Below, piece after piece: positions 1 to 6,168 of a stretch of 7,474 nt of DNA. Source of the DNA: Fibrobacter sp. (GTDB lineage Bacteria; Fibrobacterota; Fibrobacteria; Fibrobacterales; Fibrobacteraceae); the NCBI GenBank assembly GCA_017520105.1, contig JAFWRL010000126.1, positions 1-7,474 on the forward strand, given 5' to 3'. The notes beneath the pieces were generated by a model. The model was not told where the DNA came from. It searched no databases and worked only from the letters and a program-made list of their open reading frames with translations. The stretch's first letter is position 1. Every line of letters starts with the position of its first letter. The position numbers and the translations under genes are program-made.

Positions 1-1337
1 ACGGCATCGGCGCTAGCAACAGCTTCGCGCTTCCATTCGGGGAGTTCAGCCACAGGGAACGTCTCGTAAACCTCCCAGCGGGTCGCCTGCGGGAGGAGTT
101 TGAGCAAAGTTCCGTCAGCAAGGTTGCCTTGCAAAAGAAGGATACGAGAATAATCCACAGGGAGCGAAGCTAGCAACTTCCCCAAACCTTCGCCGGTGTG
201 ATCTTCGGGAACGTAATCGCAGCGGATGCCGTATTCGAGCAATTTCTTTTCGGTAATTTTCCCGACGCTAGCAATTTTTTTGCCGGCAAGCACACGCACG
301 TCGTAACCAGCAGCGAACAGTTGCTTGAAAAAGCTTTCTACGCCGTTCGTACTCGTGAATGCGAGGATGTCAAAATTTGCGAGGTCATCCCAATTCGAAA
401 GCGCCACATCGCGGGTCTCTATCATCGGAGTTTCGATGACTTCGGCACCGAGAGCAGTCAGTCGAGCGGTAATCCCGCTAGATTGTTTTGCGGCACGAGT
501 TACAACCAAGCGCTTGCCCGAAAGCGGCAAATTCTTTTTCCAAGCAAGAGTCTTGCCAAGTTCAACAACGCCGCCCATAATCGTAATTGCAGGGGCGGTC
601 ACGTTTTCGCGAACAATCGTCTCCCCCGCAGTTTCGAGCGTCGCCATGACGGTTCGCTGATTCGGTGTCGTCCCTTTTTCGACAAACGCAAGAGGCGTTT
701 TCGGTTCCTTGCCGCATTCCATCAAACGTCGAGCGATAAAGTCCATGTTGGCAATACCCATCAAGAAGATGAGCGTGCCCGGGCAACGCGCAAGAGCTTC
801 AAAGTCGAGGCCGAGAGGCTTACTTGAAAGAGATTCCGGCTCAGTAGCAGGAATGACGTTTCTCTCGTCTAACTTCTCATGCCCCGTGATGATATGGAAA
901 CTTGTTGCAATTCCACGATGGCTCACAGGAATGCCCGCATAGGCAGGCACAGCGATGGCAGACGTCACGCCCGGAACGATTTCAAATTCGACTCCAGCAG
1001 CAACAAGTTCCAACGCTTCTTCGCCACCACGACCGAATACAAACGGGTCGCCGCCCTTCAAACGCGCAACGGTCGCTCCCGGCATTTCATGTGCAAATTT
1101 TACCAAGAGTTTATTGATTTCGGACTGTTTCACTTTGTGGTGCGTCGGCATTTTGCCCACATCCACCATCTTAGCATCTGGATTACATAACGAGAGCACG
1201 CCCGGCGAAACCAAGCGATCATAAACAACAACATCCGCTTTTTCAAGAATCGACTTTCCGCGCACGGTCAAAAGCCCAGGATCACCGGGACCCGCGCCAA
1301 TCAAATAAACTTTGCCAAAATGATTCGATTTTTCCAT
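1..1337 (-). CDS. cobA-hemD: Fused uroporphyrinogen-III C-methyltransferase / uroporphyrinogen-III synthase (partial, C-terminus off the left edge)
   Basis: The minus strand is open from an ATG at 1337 to the window edge (445 complete codons, no stop). Residues about 8-255 form a SAM-dependent uroporphyrinogen-III methyltransferase: GAGPGDPG at 14-21, GGDPFVFGRGGEE at 95-107, VPGVTSA at 121-127, GIPVSHR at 135-141 and TGH at 151-153. This domain makes precorrin-2, the siroheme/cobalamin precursor. Residues about 272-445 resemble HemD, which cyclises hydroxymethylbilane with inversion of ring D: GKRLVVTRA at 274-282, AFTSTNGVESFF at 326-337, and SVGKITEKKL at 357-366. The last part of the HemD fold lies outside the window. 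Such fusions are common in anaerobes and usually run to about 500 residues. Residues about 154-175, after TGH, are a loop partly encoded by dispersed repeats (832-869). The start is supported by a promoter-like TTTG-N20-TAAATTTG that ends 6 nt upstream; no Shine-Dalgarno is visible. Confidence 0.95.
   Translation of the reverse strand, partial: MEKSNHFGKVYLIGAGPGDPGLLTVRGKSILEKADVVVYDRLVSPGVLSLCNPDAKMVDVGKMPTHHKVKQSEINKLLVKFAHEMPGATVARLKGGDPFVFGRGGEEALELVAAGVEFEIVPGVTSAIAVPAYAGIPVSHRGIATSFHIITGHEKLDERNVIPATEPESLSSKPLGLDFEALARCPGTLIFLMGIANMDFIARRLMECGKEPKTPLAFVEKGTTPNQRTVMATLETAGETIVRENVTAPAITIMGGVVELGKTLAWKKNLPLSGKRLVVTRAAKQSSGITARLTALGAEVIETPMIETRDVALSNWDDLANFDILAFTSTNGVESFFKQLFAAGYDVRVLAGKKIASVGKITEKKLLEYGIRCDYVPEDHTGEGLGKLLASLPVDYSRILLLQGNLADGTLLKLLPQATRWEVYETFPVAELPEWKREAVASADA
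832..869 (-). repeat. Dispersed hairpin repeat plus one 7-bp unit inside cobA-hemD
   Basis: On the plus strand ATTCC (833-837) and GGAAT (850-854) form inverted arms, followed by GACG, and then by the heptamer TCTCGTC at 863-869. Arm position and the ending ...AATGACG match the repeat copies inside ahbB and hemA, but the arm sequence differs in a compensatory way. It is translated in another phase from those copies (NVIP... rather than RHSER...). It lies in a variable loop of the methyltransferase domain, after the TGH motif. Confidence 0.6.
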
Positions 1338-1343
1338 CGAAAC

Positions 1344-1375
1344 CAAATTTAGAAAAAGTTCGGCTCACCGCCAAA
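1344..1375 (-). promoter_or_regulatory. Bacteroidetes-type promoter of cobA-hemD (TTTG-N20-TAAATTTG)
   Basis: Read on the minus strand there is a TTTG (1375-1372), a spacer of exactly 20 nt, then TAAATTTG (1351-1344). This matches the -33 TTTG / -7 TAnnTTTG arrangement known for the primary sigma factor of Bacteroidetes. Six bases separate its last G from the ATG at 1337, so the transcript would have almost no 5' leader. The motif is seen directly; its activity is inferred. Confidence 0.55.
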
Positions 1376-1399
1376 AGTGCATTTTTTAAAGTCAATAGT

Positions 1400-1577
1400 A
1401 CGTCATGCGGGCGGGGCCCCAGCTCAGAGTTTTTTACCCATCCTGGCGCAAGCGCCAACCTTACGGCTCAGCAATGGGGCTGCAAGCAGCCCCGCTGCGT
1501 TCGCCTTTTAAGGTTGTGGCCGACGCCTCCATTCTTACAACGAACAACCATTATCCTCAGATTATTTGAGTTTTTTT
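1400..1577. other. GC-rich structured intergenic element, possible repeat or small RNA
   Basis: The 349-base gap 1338-1686 holds no convincing protein gene. Instead it has stacked inverted repeats: the palindrome GGGGCCCC (1413-1420), a TGGCGC/GCGCCA hairpin (1444-1457), and a long interrupted stem. That stem pairs CAACCTTA (1456-1463) with TAAGGTTG (1509-1516), encloses CAGC/GCTG (1469-1472/1494-1497), and is capped by the perfect arms GGGGCTGC/GCAGCCCC (1476-1493). It is much more GC-rich than the flanking DNA. On the plus strand a terminator-like hairpin with seven T follows at 1556-1577. This fits an intergenic repeat or a structured RNA; I do not recognise a known RNA family. Orientation is unresolved. 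Confidence 0.5.
1556..1577 (+). terminator. Weak intrinsic-terminator-like hairpin with T7 tract
   Basis: CTCAGA (1556-1561) pairs with TTTGAG (1565-1570), including one G-T pair and a very short loop, and is followed directly by seven T (1571-1577). No plus-strand protein gene precedes it. It either ends a transcript of the structured element at 1400-1550 or is a chance AT-rich hairpin. Confidence 0.4.
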
Positions 1578-1673
1578 CTCGCATCGTTTGGACCTATACA
1601 TAACCAAGCTGTATGAAACATGAAAATCCACGGATTTTATCCAATAATCCAAAAAACCTGTTTGAAATTTGCC

Positions 1674-1681
1674 TATATTTT
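1674..1681 (+). promoter_or_regulatory. Promoter -10-like box TATATTTT, 5 nt before the dCMP deaminase start
   Basis: TATATTTT occupies 1674-1681 and the ATG is at 1687. Box type and spacing resemble those before hemA (TATCTTTG) and cobA-hemD (TAAATTTG). No clear TTTG or -35 element lies at the expected distance, so the call rests on the box and its position. Confidence 0.4.
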
Positions 1682-1686
1682 TTGGC

Positions 1687-2241
1687 ATGAATAGTTCTAG
1701 AGCAAAGCTTCGCGACGAAGTCTATACGCAGATGATGTGTGCCCAGGCACGCCTTTCCAAAGACCAAAACACGCAAATGGGCGCCGTTCTTGTCAGCGCT
1801 GACGGACGCGTTATCAGCACCGGATACAACGGTGCACCCGCCGGATTTGACGATGAAACCGTCCCCTACACACGTGAAAAACAACTCCTCGCTTACGATT
1901 TGCTCGATGCAGATTCCGGGGAACTCATAAGCCATCACGAATTCGAGGCGAACAAGTACCCGTTCATGGTCCACGCCGAAATCAACGCTCTCCACTACGC
2001 CCGCGGAAAAGTTCCAGCCGGTTCCAAACTTTACGTGATTGGTTTCCCATGCGAACGCTGCGCTTTGGACGTAAGCCTCTCCGGTGTTGCCGAAGTTTTC
2101 GTGACCAAGGATGATTACGATCCGAAATCTACACTGAACAACAGCCGAGACACAGCCTATTACATGTTCGCACAAGCAGGAATTATCGTGACGCTCTGCG
2201 GTAAACGAATCAAGCCCGTTGTGTCAAAGCCGAATAAATAA
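1687..2241 (+). CDS. dCMP (deoxycytidylate) deaminase
   Basis: This is a 184-residue zinc-dependent cytidine/deoxycytidylate deaminase-family protein, probably cytosolic, converting dCMP to dUMP for thymidylate synthesis. The zinc ligands and catalytic glutamate are visible as HAE (residues 96-98) and PCERC (121-125). Other family signatures are D27-Q28-N29, MGAVLV at 31-36 and GYNGAPAGFDD at 46-56. The stretch between GFDDE and HAE (about 58-95) is longer than in plain cytidine deaminases, which fits the dCMP deaminase/ComEB subgroup. The ATG at 1687 was chosen over an in-frame TTG at 1669 because that TTG would overlap the promoter-like TATATTTT box. Downstream is a good intrinsic terminator. 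The gene is monocistronic, points against the flanking tetrapyrrole genes and has no obvious functional link to them. A related deaminase such as a late-competence ComEB-like protein is the main alternative. Confidence 0.9.
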   Translation: MNSSRAKLRDEVYTQMMCAQARLSKDQNTQMGAVLVSADGRVISTGYNGAPAGFDDETVPYTREKQLLAYDLLDADSGELISHHEFEANKYPFMVHAEINALHYARGKVPAGSKLYVIGFPCERCALDVSLSGVAEVFVTKDDYDPKSTLNNSRDTAYYMFAQAGIIVTLCGKRIKPVVSKPNK

Positions 2242-2296
2242 TTTATAGAAAGTCGCGTCGTCTTCGACACGCAAAAAAAATTACGACATAAATTTC

Positions 2297-2328
2297 GCCC
2301 GCACATGAAAAATGCGCGGGCTTTTTTT
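2297..2328 (+). terminator. Intrinsic terminator after dCMP deaminase
   Basis: GCCCGC (2297-2302) pairs with GCGGGC (2316-2321). After one mismatch the stem continues with CAT/ATG around an A-rich loop. Seven T follow (2322-2328). It lies 55 nt past the stop of the deaminase, in the convergent gap with hemC. The minus-strand side lacks an adjacent T run, so it probably serves mainly the plus strand. Confidence 0.8.
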
Positions 2329-2378
2329 AGCGATTCAAGAAGGCATTTCCCGAACGGAGCCAGGAATGGCAAAGCCTA

Positions 2379-2873
2379 TTACAGTTGCTTCTGAATTTCT
2401 TGGGCGAGTGCAACACCCAAATTTTTGGCATGTTGGACGCAATCCGCAGAATTCAAGTCAATCGAGCCTAAGCACTCTGCACGGAGCAATTTTTCAGACT
2501 TTTCATCCCAGTAAATGCCACGAATTTTTAGAGACTTCGCGGCATTACCCCCATCAACAACGTCGTCAACAAATTCCGCAAAACTCGCCACCGGGAATTG
2601 GCAACCCGCATTGAGAGCCTTTAAGTAAGCCATTTCGGCGGAGGCAACGCAAAATGATTCAACATCGTTCACGCGAGCGAGCATTTGCACAATAGAATCA
2701 TGGATTTCACTGGATTCTTCCCCCGGCTCGGGGGCCGGGGCTAAAGGCTGAAACGGCTTCGCATTTTTATATTGTTCAGAATGACGAGCCCCGTTATCCG
2801 ACAAAGTTTCAATCGCAAGAATCCCCTGACCGCTAGCAGGAAGCACCTGTTCCGTGCTGAAGTATTCCGTCAC
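2379..2873 (-). CDS. hemC: Hydroxymethylbilane synthase, C-terminal part (frameshifted continuation of hemC)
   Basis: This frame continues hemC after the apparent -1 shift. It opens with VTEYFSTEQVLPASGQG, the segment expected straight after the upstream ...GLVTR. The conserved LPA.GQGIL.IE is at residues 11-22. The cofactor-attachment cysteine, which binds the dipyrromethane primer, is C91 in NAGCQFPVAS. GTG at 2873 overlaps the upstream stop as GTGA and has no usable separate ribosome-binding site, so an independent subunit is unlikely. Residues about 28-57 are an insertion absent from ordinary HemC and coded by a composite repeat (2712-2786). Without it the joined protein is about 315 residues, the usual family length. 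The stop is followed by the convergent dCMP deaminase terminator region. Whether an intact protein is made depends on the frameshift being programmed, corrected or an assembly error. Confidence 0.85.
   Translation of the reverse strand: MTEYFSTEQVLPASGQGILAIETLSDNGARHSEQYKNAKPFQPLAPAPEPGEESSEIHDSIVQMLARVNDVESFCVASAEMAYLKALNAGCQFPVASFAEFVDDVVDGGNAAKSLKIRGIYWDEKSEKLLRAECLGSIDLNSADCVQHAKNLGVALAQEIQKQL
2712..2786 (-). repeat. Composite dispersed repeat with GC hairpin inserted in hemC
   Basis: The outer ends match the short repeat in ahbB: GGATTCTTC (2712-2720) and TTCAGAATGACG (2775-2786), with arms ATTCT/AGAAT. Between them is extra DNA holding a strong hairpin, CCCCGGC (2721-2727) with GCCGGGG (2734-2740), and a promoter-like TTTTTATATT on the plus strand (2764-2773). 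The insert is read as GARHSEQ...PEPGEESS in hemC, with the same RHSE phase as the ahbB copy. Confidence 0.65.
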
Positions 2874-3424
2874 CTTGTCACAAGTCCCATGCGCTTGAGG
2901 CCTGCCGCCGCAAGCACAACGCCATCGAGATCCGCAAGTTTACCAATACGAGTCTGGATGTTTCCGCGGATGGGAACGTATTCCAAATCTGGGCGGAGTG
3001 CTTTCAGCTGGACGACGCGACGAATGCTCCCCGTCCCGACGCGAGAGCCCGCAGGCAAATCCATAAAGCGTACACCAGCAGCACCACCACGCGAAAGAAA
3101 CGCGTCACGCGGGTCTTCACGTTTTAGAACGGCGGCAAGTTTAAAATCGGGCAATACTTCGGCAGGCATATCCTTCAAACTGTGAACAGCAATATCCGCA
3201 CGATTTTCAAGGAGCGCAATTTCGAGTTCCTTGATGAACACGCCCTTGCCGCCAAAGCTTGCAAGCGACTTGTCCAAACGTCTGTCGCCTTCGGTCGTCA
3301 TGGAGACAAGCTCATAAGACAACTCCGCGTTCTGCGCAGAATTCACCGCAACAATAGCATCAGCCGCCATCGTTGTCTGGGCCAAAGCCAATGCGCTTTT
3401 ACGAGTTGCTACACGAAATTTCAT
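2870..3424 (-). CDS. hemC: Hydroxymethylbilane synthase (porphobilinogen deaminase), N-terminal part, ends at a premature TGA
   Basis: HemC polymerises four porphobilinogens into hydroxymethylbilane in the cytosol. This 184-residue part has ATRKSALALAQ at 6-16, MTTEGDRRLD at 42-51, GGKGVFIKELE at 58-68, AVHSLKDMP at 79-87 with catalytic D85, GTGSIRRVVQL at 130-140 with substrate-binding R135/R136, and RGNIQTRIGKL at 153-163. It stops at AGG-TGA just after GLVTR, losing the C-terminal domain and the cofactor cysteine, which continue in the -1 frame from 2873. The start at 3424 is preferred over an in-frame ATG at 3442, because AGGGG (3434-3430) sits 5 nt before it. The gene begins 8 nt after the hemA stop and is almost certainly cotranscribed and translationally coupled with it. 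Confidence 0.93.
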   Translation of the reverse strand: MKFRVATRKSALALAQTTMAADAIVAVNSAQNAELSYELVSMTTEGDRRLDKSLASFGGKGVFIKELEIALLENRADIAVHSLKDMPAEVLPDFKLAAVLKREDPRDAFLSRGGAAGVRFMDLPAGSRVGTGSIRRVVQLKALRPDLEYVPIRGNIQTRIGKLADLDGVVLAAAGLKRMGLVTR

Positions 3425-3429
3425 AGTCA

Positions 3430-3434
3430 CCCCT
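3430..3434 (-). promoter_or_regulatory. Shine-Dalgarno of hemC, overlapping the hemA stop
   Basis: AGGGG on the minus strand lies 5 nt before ATG 3424 and shares two bases with the hemA TAG. It is the clearest ribosome-binding site on the minus strand. It fixes the hemC start and suggests translational coupling, in contrast to hemA and cobA-hemD, which have none. Confidence 0.75.
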
Positions 3435-4743
3435 AATTGCATTCACGAAGGCATTTCAAGTACGTCAACACGTCTTCAGCCGAATTCAAATCTTTTACTT
3501 TATACAAGTAATCATTGGCCATCTTTTTAGCAAATCGCTCGTACATCATCTGAATGCGTTTCTTGTCCGCATCGGATACATCCGGGAGCGAGCGAAGCAG
3601 TTTCTCAGATTCCTTATTCGCAGTCGCCACCATCTTCTCGGCAAGGACGTGGATATCCTTCGCGATATCGTCCATGCGATACCACTGCATAAATTCTTCG
3701 ATACCTTCTTGCAAAATCTTTTGAGCGGCCTCAAGTTCAATCATCCGCAAACGACGATTTTCGGAAACAATTTGTTCCAAATCATCGACGCAAACGTATT
3801 GCACACCGGGCAAATCCCCGATAGAAGGCTCAGCGTTACGCGGATTTGCAAGGTCCACGATGAGACGCTTTGTTAAAGAATTTTCATTACAAGAATCACT
3901 AGATCCTTTGCGTCGCTCAGGATGACGCAATTCAGAAGTTGCAGATTCACCATCTAATTGGCACAAAATCGCCTTTTCAAATTCATCCTTCGTGATAATT
4001 GGTTCCTGGCTTGCGCTGCAAAGAATCAGCACATCGCTCTTGCCCAAAACGCTGTAACGGTCTTCAAAACGAACCGGAGTCAACACATCGCCAAACTTTT
4101 CCGCATTCGCGAACGTCCTGCTGCTCGCAAAAATCTTCGTCGTATTCTCTTGCACGTACTTGAGCATGAGCGAACCCATCTCGCCAAGCCCGACAATATA
4201 AACAGTGCGGTTTTCGAGATCGTCGAAAGTCTTTTGCACCTGTTTCATAGCAAGGAACGGTATATTACAACTGAGTTTGCTCAGGTTCGTCTCGGTCTTT
4301 ATTCGCTTTGTCGTGTGAATTGCACTTTGAAAAAGTTTGTTCAAGCTATTGCCAGTCGCCTTGAGCTGATGTGCCGTTTCGTACGCTCGGTCTATCTGGT
4401 GCAAAATTTGGTCTTCACCCATTGCCACAGAATCAAGCCCCGCACAAACGTTCATCACATGATGGACAACATCCTCGCCCACCTTCGTATAGAAGAACCT
4501 TGCAAAGTCATCATAGTTCTGATGTGCCAGGTTGCAAACGTACCGAACCAAATCCGCGGAGTTCAAATCAAGATCACTTGCCACATAGACTTCGGTACGG
4601 TTGCATGTGGCAAGAATCAAGAGTTCGTCAAACGGAGAACGACTTAACGCCTCGGTCTTGACATCCATCGGGATGTAAAATTTTTCACGAATTGCAATTT
4701 CGGCCACCTTGTGGCTCATTCCTGCCATATAAATTTTTCGCAT
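3433..4743 (-). CDS. hemA: Glutamyl-tRNA reductase
   Basis: This 436-residue enzyme reduces glutamyl-tRNA(Glu) with NADPH to glutamate-1-semialdehyde, the first committed step of the C5 tetrapyrrole route. The N-terminal catalytic domain has GMSHKVAEIAIREKF at 8-22 and LATCNRTEVY at 44-53, with nucleophile C47. MGEDQILHQI (108-117) is the usual GEDQI motif. The nucleotide-binding domain has VYIVGLGEMG at 181-190 and LIVDLANPRN at 294-303. A helical dimerisation region follows (about 325-432). Residues about 262-291 (SELRHPERRKGSSD region) are an insertion coded by a dispersed hairpin repeat (3901-3927), placed in a loop before the conserved VDLANPR strand. It heads the hemA-hemC operon. The start has no Shine-Dalgarno, but a TATCTTTG box ends 4 nt upstream, suggesting a leaderless message. 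Confidence 0.97.
   Translation of the reverse strand: MRKIYMAGMSHKVAEIAIREKFYIPMDVKTEALSRSPFDELLILATCNRTEVYVASDLDLNSADLVRYVCNLAHQNYDDFARFFYTKVGEDVVHHVMNVCAGLDSVAMGEDQILHQIDRAYETAHQLKATGNSLNKLFQSAIHTTKRIKTETNLSKLSCNIPFLAMKQVQKTFDDLENRTVYIVGLGEMGSLMLKYVQENTTKIFASSRTFANAEKFGDVLTPVRFEDRYSVLGKSDVLILCSASQEPIITKDEFEKAILCQLDGESATSELRHPERRKGSSDSCNENSLTKRLIVDLANPRNAEPSIGDLPGVQYVCVDDLEQIVSENRRLRMIELEAAQKILQEGIEEFMQWYRMDDIAKDIHVLAEKMVATANKESEKLLRSLPDVSDADKKRIQMMYERFAKKMANDYLYKVKDLNSAEDVLTYLKCLRECN
3901..3927 (-). repeat. Dispersed hairpin repeat inside hemA
   Basis: Arms ATCCT (3903-3907) and AGGAT (3919-3923) flank an 11-nt loop, and the element ends in GACG. The loop resembles the ahbB copy, and the arms differ from it by a paired substitution (C/G for T/A). 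It is translated as LRHPERRKGSS in HemA. Confidence 0.7.
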
Positions 4744-4747
4744 AATC

Positions 4748-4755
4748 CAAAGATA
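4748..4755 (-). promoter_or_regulatory. Promoter -7/-10-like box TATCTTTG of hemA-hemC
   Basis: TATCTTTG fits the TAnnTTTG consensus and ends 4 nt before the hemA ATG at 4743. An upstream TTTG (4784-4781) is 25 nt away, longer than the 20 nt seen before cobA-hemD, so the upstream element is uncertain. Confidence 0.5.
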
Positions 4756-4834
4756 GAAATTATTAGAACTGATTGTTCATCAAAGCAACCACGCATTCTC
4801 ATTAACGCTAAATTTCGAACTTAAATTCATTTTT

Positions 4835-4842
4835 TATATTAG
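4835..4842 (+). promoter_or_regulatory. Promoter -10-like box TATATTAG upstream of the glycerophosphotransferase gene
   Basis: TATATTAG follows a T run, 55 nt before the ATG at 4898. The same eight bases occur at 6127-6134 before the next gene. No good -35 is visible. An 11-residue reading frame (4845-4880) begins 2 nt after the box. The divergent hemA promoter lies about 80 nt away in the same 154-nt gap. Confidence 0.45.
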
Positions 4843-4897
4843 GAATGGAAAAACTTTTATCAATACAATTATCGAAATAAATTTCTAATTAAAGACA

Positions 4898-6055
4898 ATG
4901 AAGCAAGTATTTTTATACATCATCTCACTCATCGTACGCTTTATTCCAATAAAACAAAATGTAATCCTTTTTGAATCCTACCCAGAATTGGGAGGATCCC
5001 CATGGATGATTTACCAAGAACTAATAAAACGTGGATACGATAAAAAATACAAACTCATTTGGGCTATAGAATCATCAATTGGACCTTCGCCCGATATCAG
5101 GAGTGTTCCATTTTTCGGGAAAGGTTTCAAGCACTATATAGACAAGTTTCTATATATTATTTCCGCAAAGGTTATCATAGACAGTAATATTTACATACCG
5201 AAGATACATCCAAAAACATTCCGTCTTTATACACAACATGGAGCACCTTTAAAGAACTGGAAATTTTATTCTAAAAAGATTGGGAAAGTTGACGCCATAT
5301 TATCTTTATCAGAGGCAACAAAGGCTATTGACGCGGTTCTTTTCCCTCATGCTGCGGGACGTTTTTTCATTCTTGGGTATCCATCAAATGACCAGCTTTT
5401 TTTGAACATTGACTTGTATAAAAATGGTTTTCTCCCACAAATCACAAAAACTTCACAAAAGTTTGACAAAATCATTGGTTGGCTTCCCACATATAGGCAG
5501 CACAGGTTTACAAATGCAGGTTCCGACTATATTTTCCCATTTGGTATTCCTCTTTTAAAAGTAAAAGAAGACTTTGAAAGTATCAATTCGTTATTAAAGG
5601 AACATAATATTTTATTAGCAATTCAAATGCATCACGCGCAAAAGAAAAATTTTCCCGAACATGAATATTCTAATATAATCCTCATCCACAATTCAGACAA
5701 ACAAATATTCAACGTATCCACGATGAATCTAATGCATTGCTTTGACGCCTTAATTACAGACTATTCAGCCGCTTATCATGAGTATATTTTATTAGATAGA
5801 CCAATCGCATTAAGCATTGACGATTATGAAGAATACTCCCAAAAACCTGGATTTTGCATCGATTACTTTGAATGGATTAAGGGAGTATATCTCAAAAACG
5901 TATCTGACTTGAAACATTTTATAGAAGATGTAGCCAACGGAATCGATTCTGCAAAAGACGAACGTCAAAAAACAAAGCACCGTATTCACAAATATGAGGA
6001 CAATAAATCTACACAACGAGTCGTTGATTTCCTTATTGAGAAAGCAAAATTATAG
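4898..6055 (+). CDS. CDP-glycerol glycerophosphotransferase family protein (TagB/TagF-like), cell-surface polymer synthesis
   Basis: This 385-residue protein has the core motifs of the CDP-glycerol:poly(glycerophosphate) glycerophosphotransferase family: TQHGAPLKNW (112-121, with the likely catalytic H114), ILGYPSNDQLF (158-168), IGWLPTYR (193-200), and LITDYSAAYHEYILLDRPIAL (285-305), followed by D309...Y313 and FCIDY. These enzymes transfer glycerol-phosphate or ribitol-phosphate units at the inner face of the cytoplasmic membrane. In Gram-negatives they decorate capsule or lipopolysaccharide. The hydrophobic N-terminus (residues 3-17) may anchor it. The start is preceded by a weak AAAG site 5 nt upstream. 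Unlike the neighbouring genes it is strongly AT-rich and rich in TTA/ATA codons, suggesting horizontal acquisition. No CDP-glycerol synthesis gene is next to it, so the exact substrate is unknown. Confidence 0.87.
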   Translation: MKQVFLYIISLIVRFIPIKQNVILFESYPELGGSPWMIYQELIKRGYDKKYKLIWAIESSIGPSPDIRSVPFFGKGFKHYIDKFLYIISAKVIIDSNIYIPKIHPKTFRLYTQHGAPLKNWKFYSKKIGKVDAILSLSEATKAIDAVLFPHAAGRFFILGYPSNDQLFLNIDLYKNGFLPQITKTSQKFDKIIGWLPTYRQHRFTNAGSDYIFPFGIPLLKVKEDFESINSLLKEHNILLAIQMHHAQKKNFPEHEYSNIILIHNSDKQIFNVSTMNLMHCFDALITDYSAAYHEYILLDRPIALSIDDYEEYSQKPGFCIDYFEWIKGVYLKNVSDLKHFIEDVANGIDSAKDERQKTKHRIHKYEDNKSTQRVVDFLIEKAKL

Positions 6056-6102
6056 AAAGCAACAAACCAACATCTATTTTTATATGAAAAGACATCTTTT
6101 TA

Positions 6103-6132
6103 TTGGATTTAATCAATTATTTTATTTATATT
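6103..6132 (+). promoter_or_regulatory. Promoter-like TTGGAT-N18-TATATT before the barrel-protein gene
   Basis: TTGGAT-like TTGG at 6103-6106 is followed, about 18 nt after the hexamer, by TATATT (6127-6132). Transcription would begin near 6139, giving a leader of about 30 nt that contains the ribosome-binding site. This suggests the gene is expressed independently of the transferase upstream. Confidence 0.45.
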
Positions 6133-6154
6133 AGATGCCGTGTTCGACATATGC

Positions 6155-6159
6155 GAGGA
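6155..6159 (+). promoter_or_regulatory. Shine-Dalgarno deciding the start at 6169
   Basis: GAGGA lies 9 nt before ATG 6169 and directly precedes the codons of a typical signal peptide. This rules against the in-frame ATG at 6103, which would place 22 charged or polar residues before the signal peptide and overlap the promoter box. Confidence 0.65.
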
Positions 6160-6168
6160 TATCATCAA

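Noticed and set aside
198..827. Plus-strand open frame of 209 codons opposite cobA-hemD
   Set aside because: It is antisense to a gene with clear family motifs, has a basic low-quality composition and no recognisable domain; an overlap shadow.
1424..1524. Minus-strand short frame in the intergenic element (about 23 codons from an ATG at 1531)
   Set aside because: It is made up of the inverted repeats, has no ribosome-binding site and ends early; no sign of a protein.
1669..1686. Upstream TTG start for the dCMP deaminase
   Set aside because: It would use the promoter-like TATATTTT as coding sequence and adds six residues atypical for the family; ATG 1687 fits better.
1594..2175. Minus-strand open frame of 193 codons opposite the dCMP deaminase
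   Set aside because: The plus strand has the HAE and PCxxC zinc motifs and a terminator; the opposite frame is a shadow.
3425..3442. ATG at 3442 as hemC start
   Set aside because: It lies inside hemA without a good ribosome-binding site, while ATG 3424 has AGGGG at ideal spacing and begins at the conserved family N-terminus.
3958..4647. Plus-strand open frame of 229 codons opposite hemA
   Set aside because: The minus strand holds an unmistakable glutamyl-tRNA reductase; the antisense frame has no motifs, promoter or ribosome-binding site.
6087..6101. AAAAGA/TCTTTT inverted repeat as terminator after the transferase gene
   Set aside because: The loop is only two bases and the stem entirely weak; likely chance in AT-rich DNA.
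6103..6168. ATG at 6103 as start of the barrel protein
   Set aside because: It overlaps the promoter box and would bury the signal peptide; GAGGA before 6169 decides the start.
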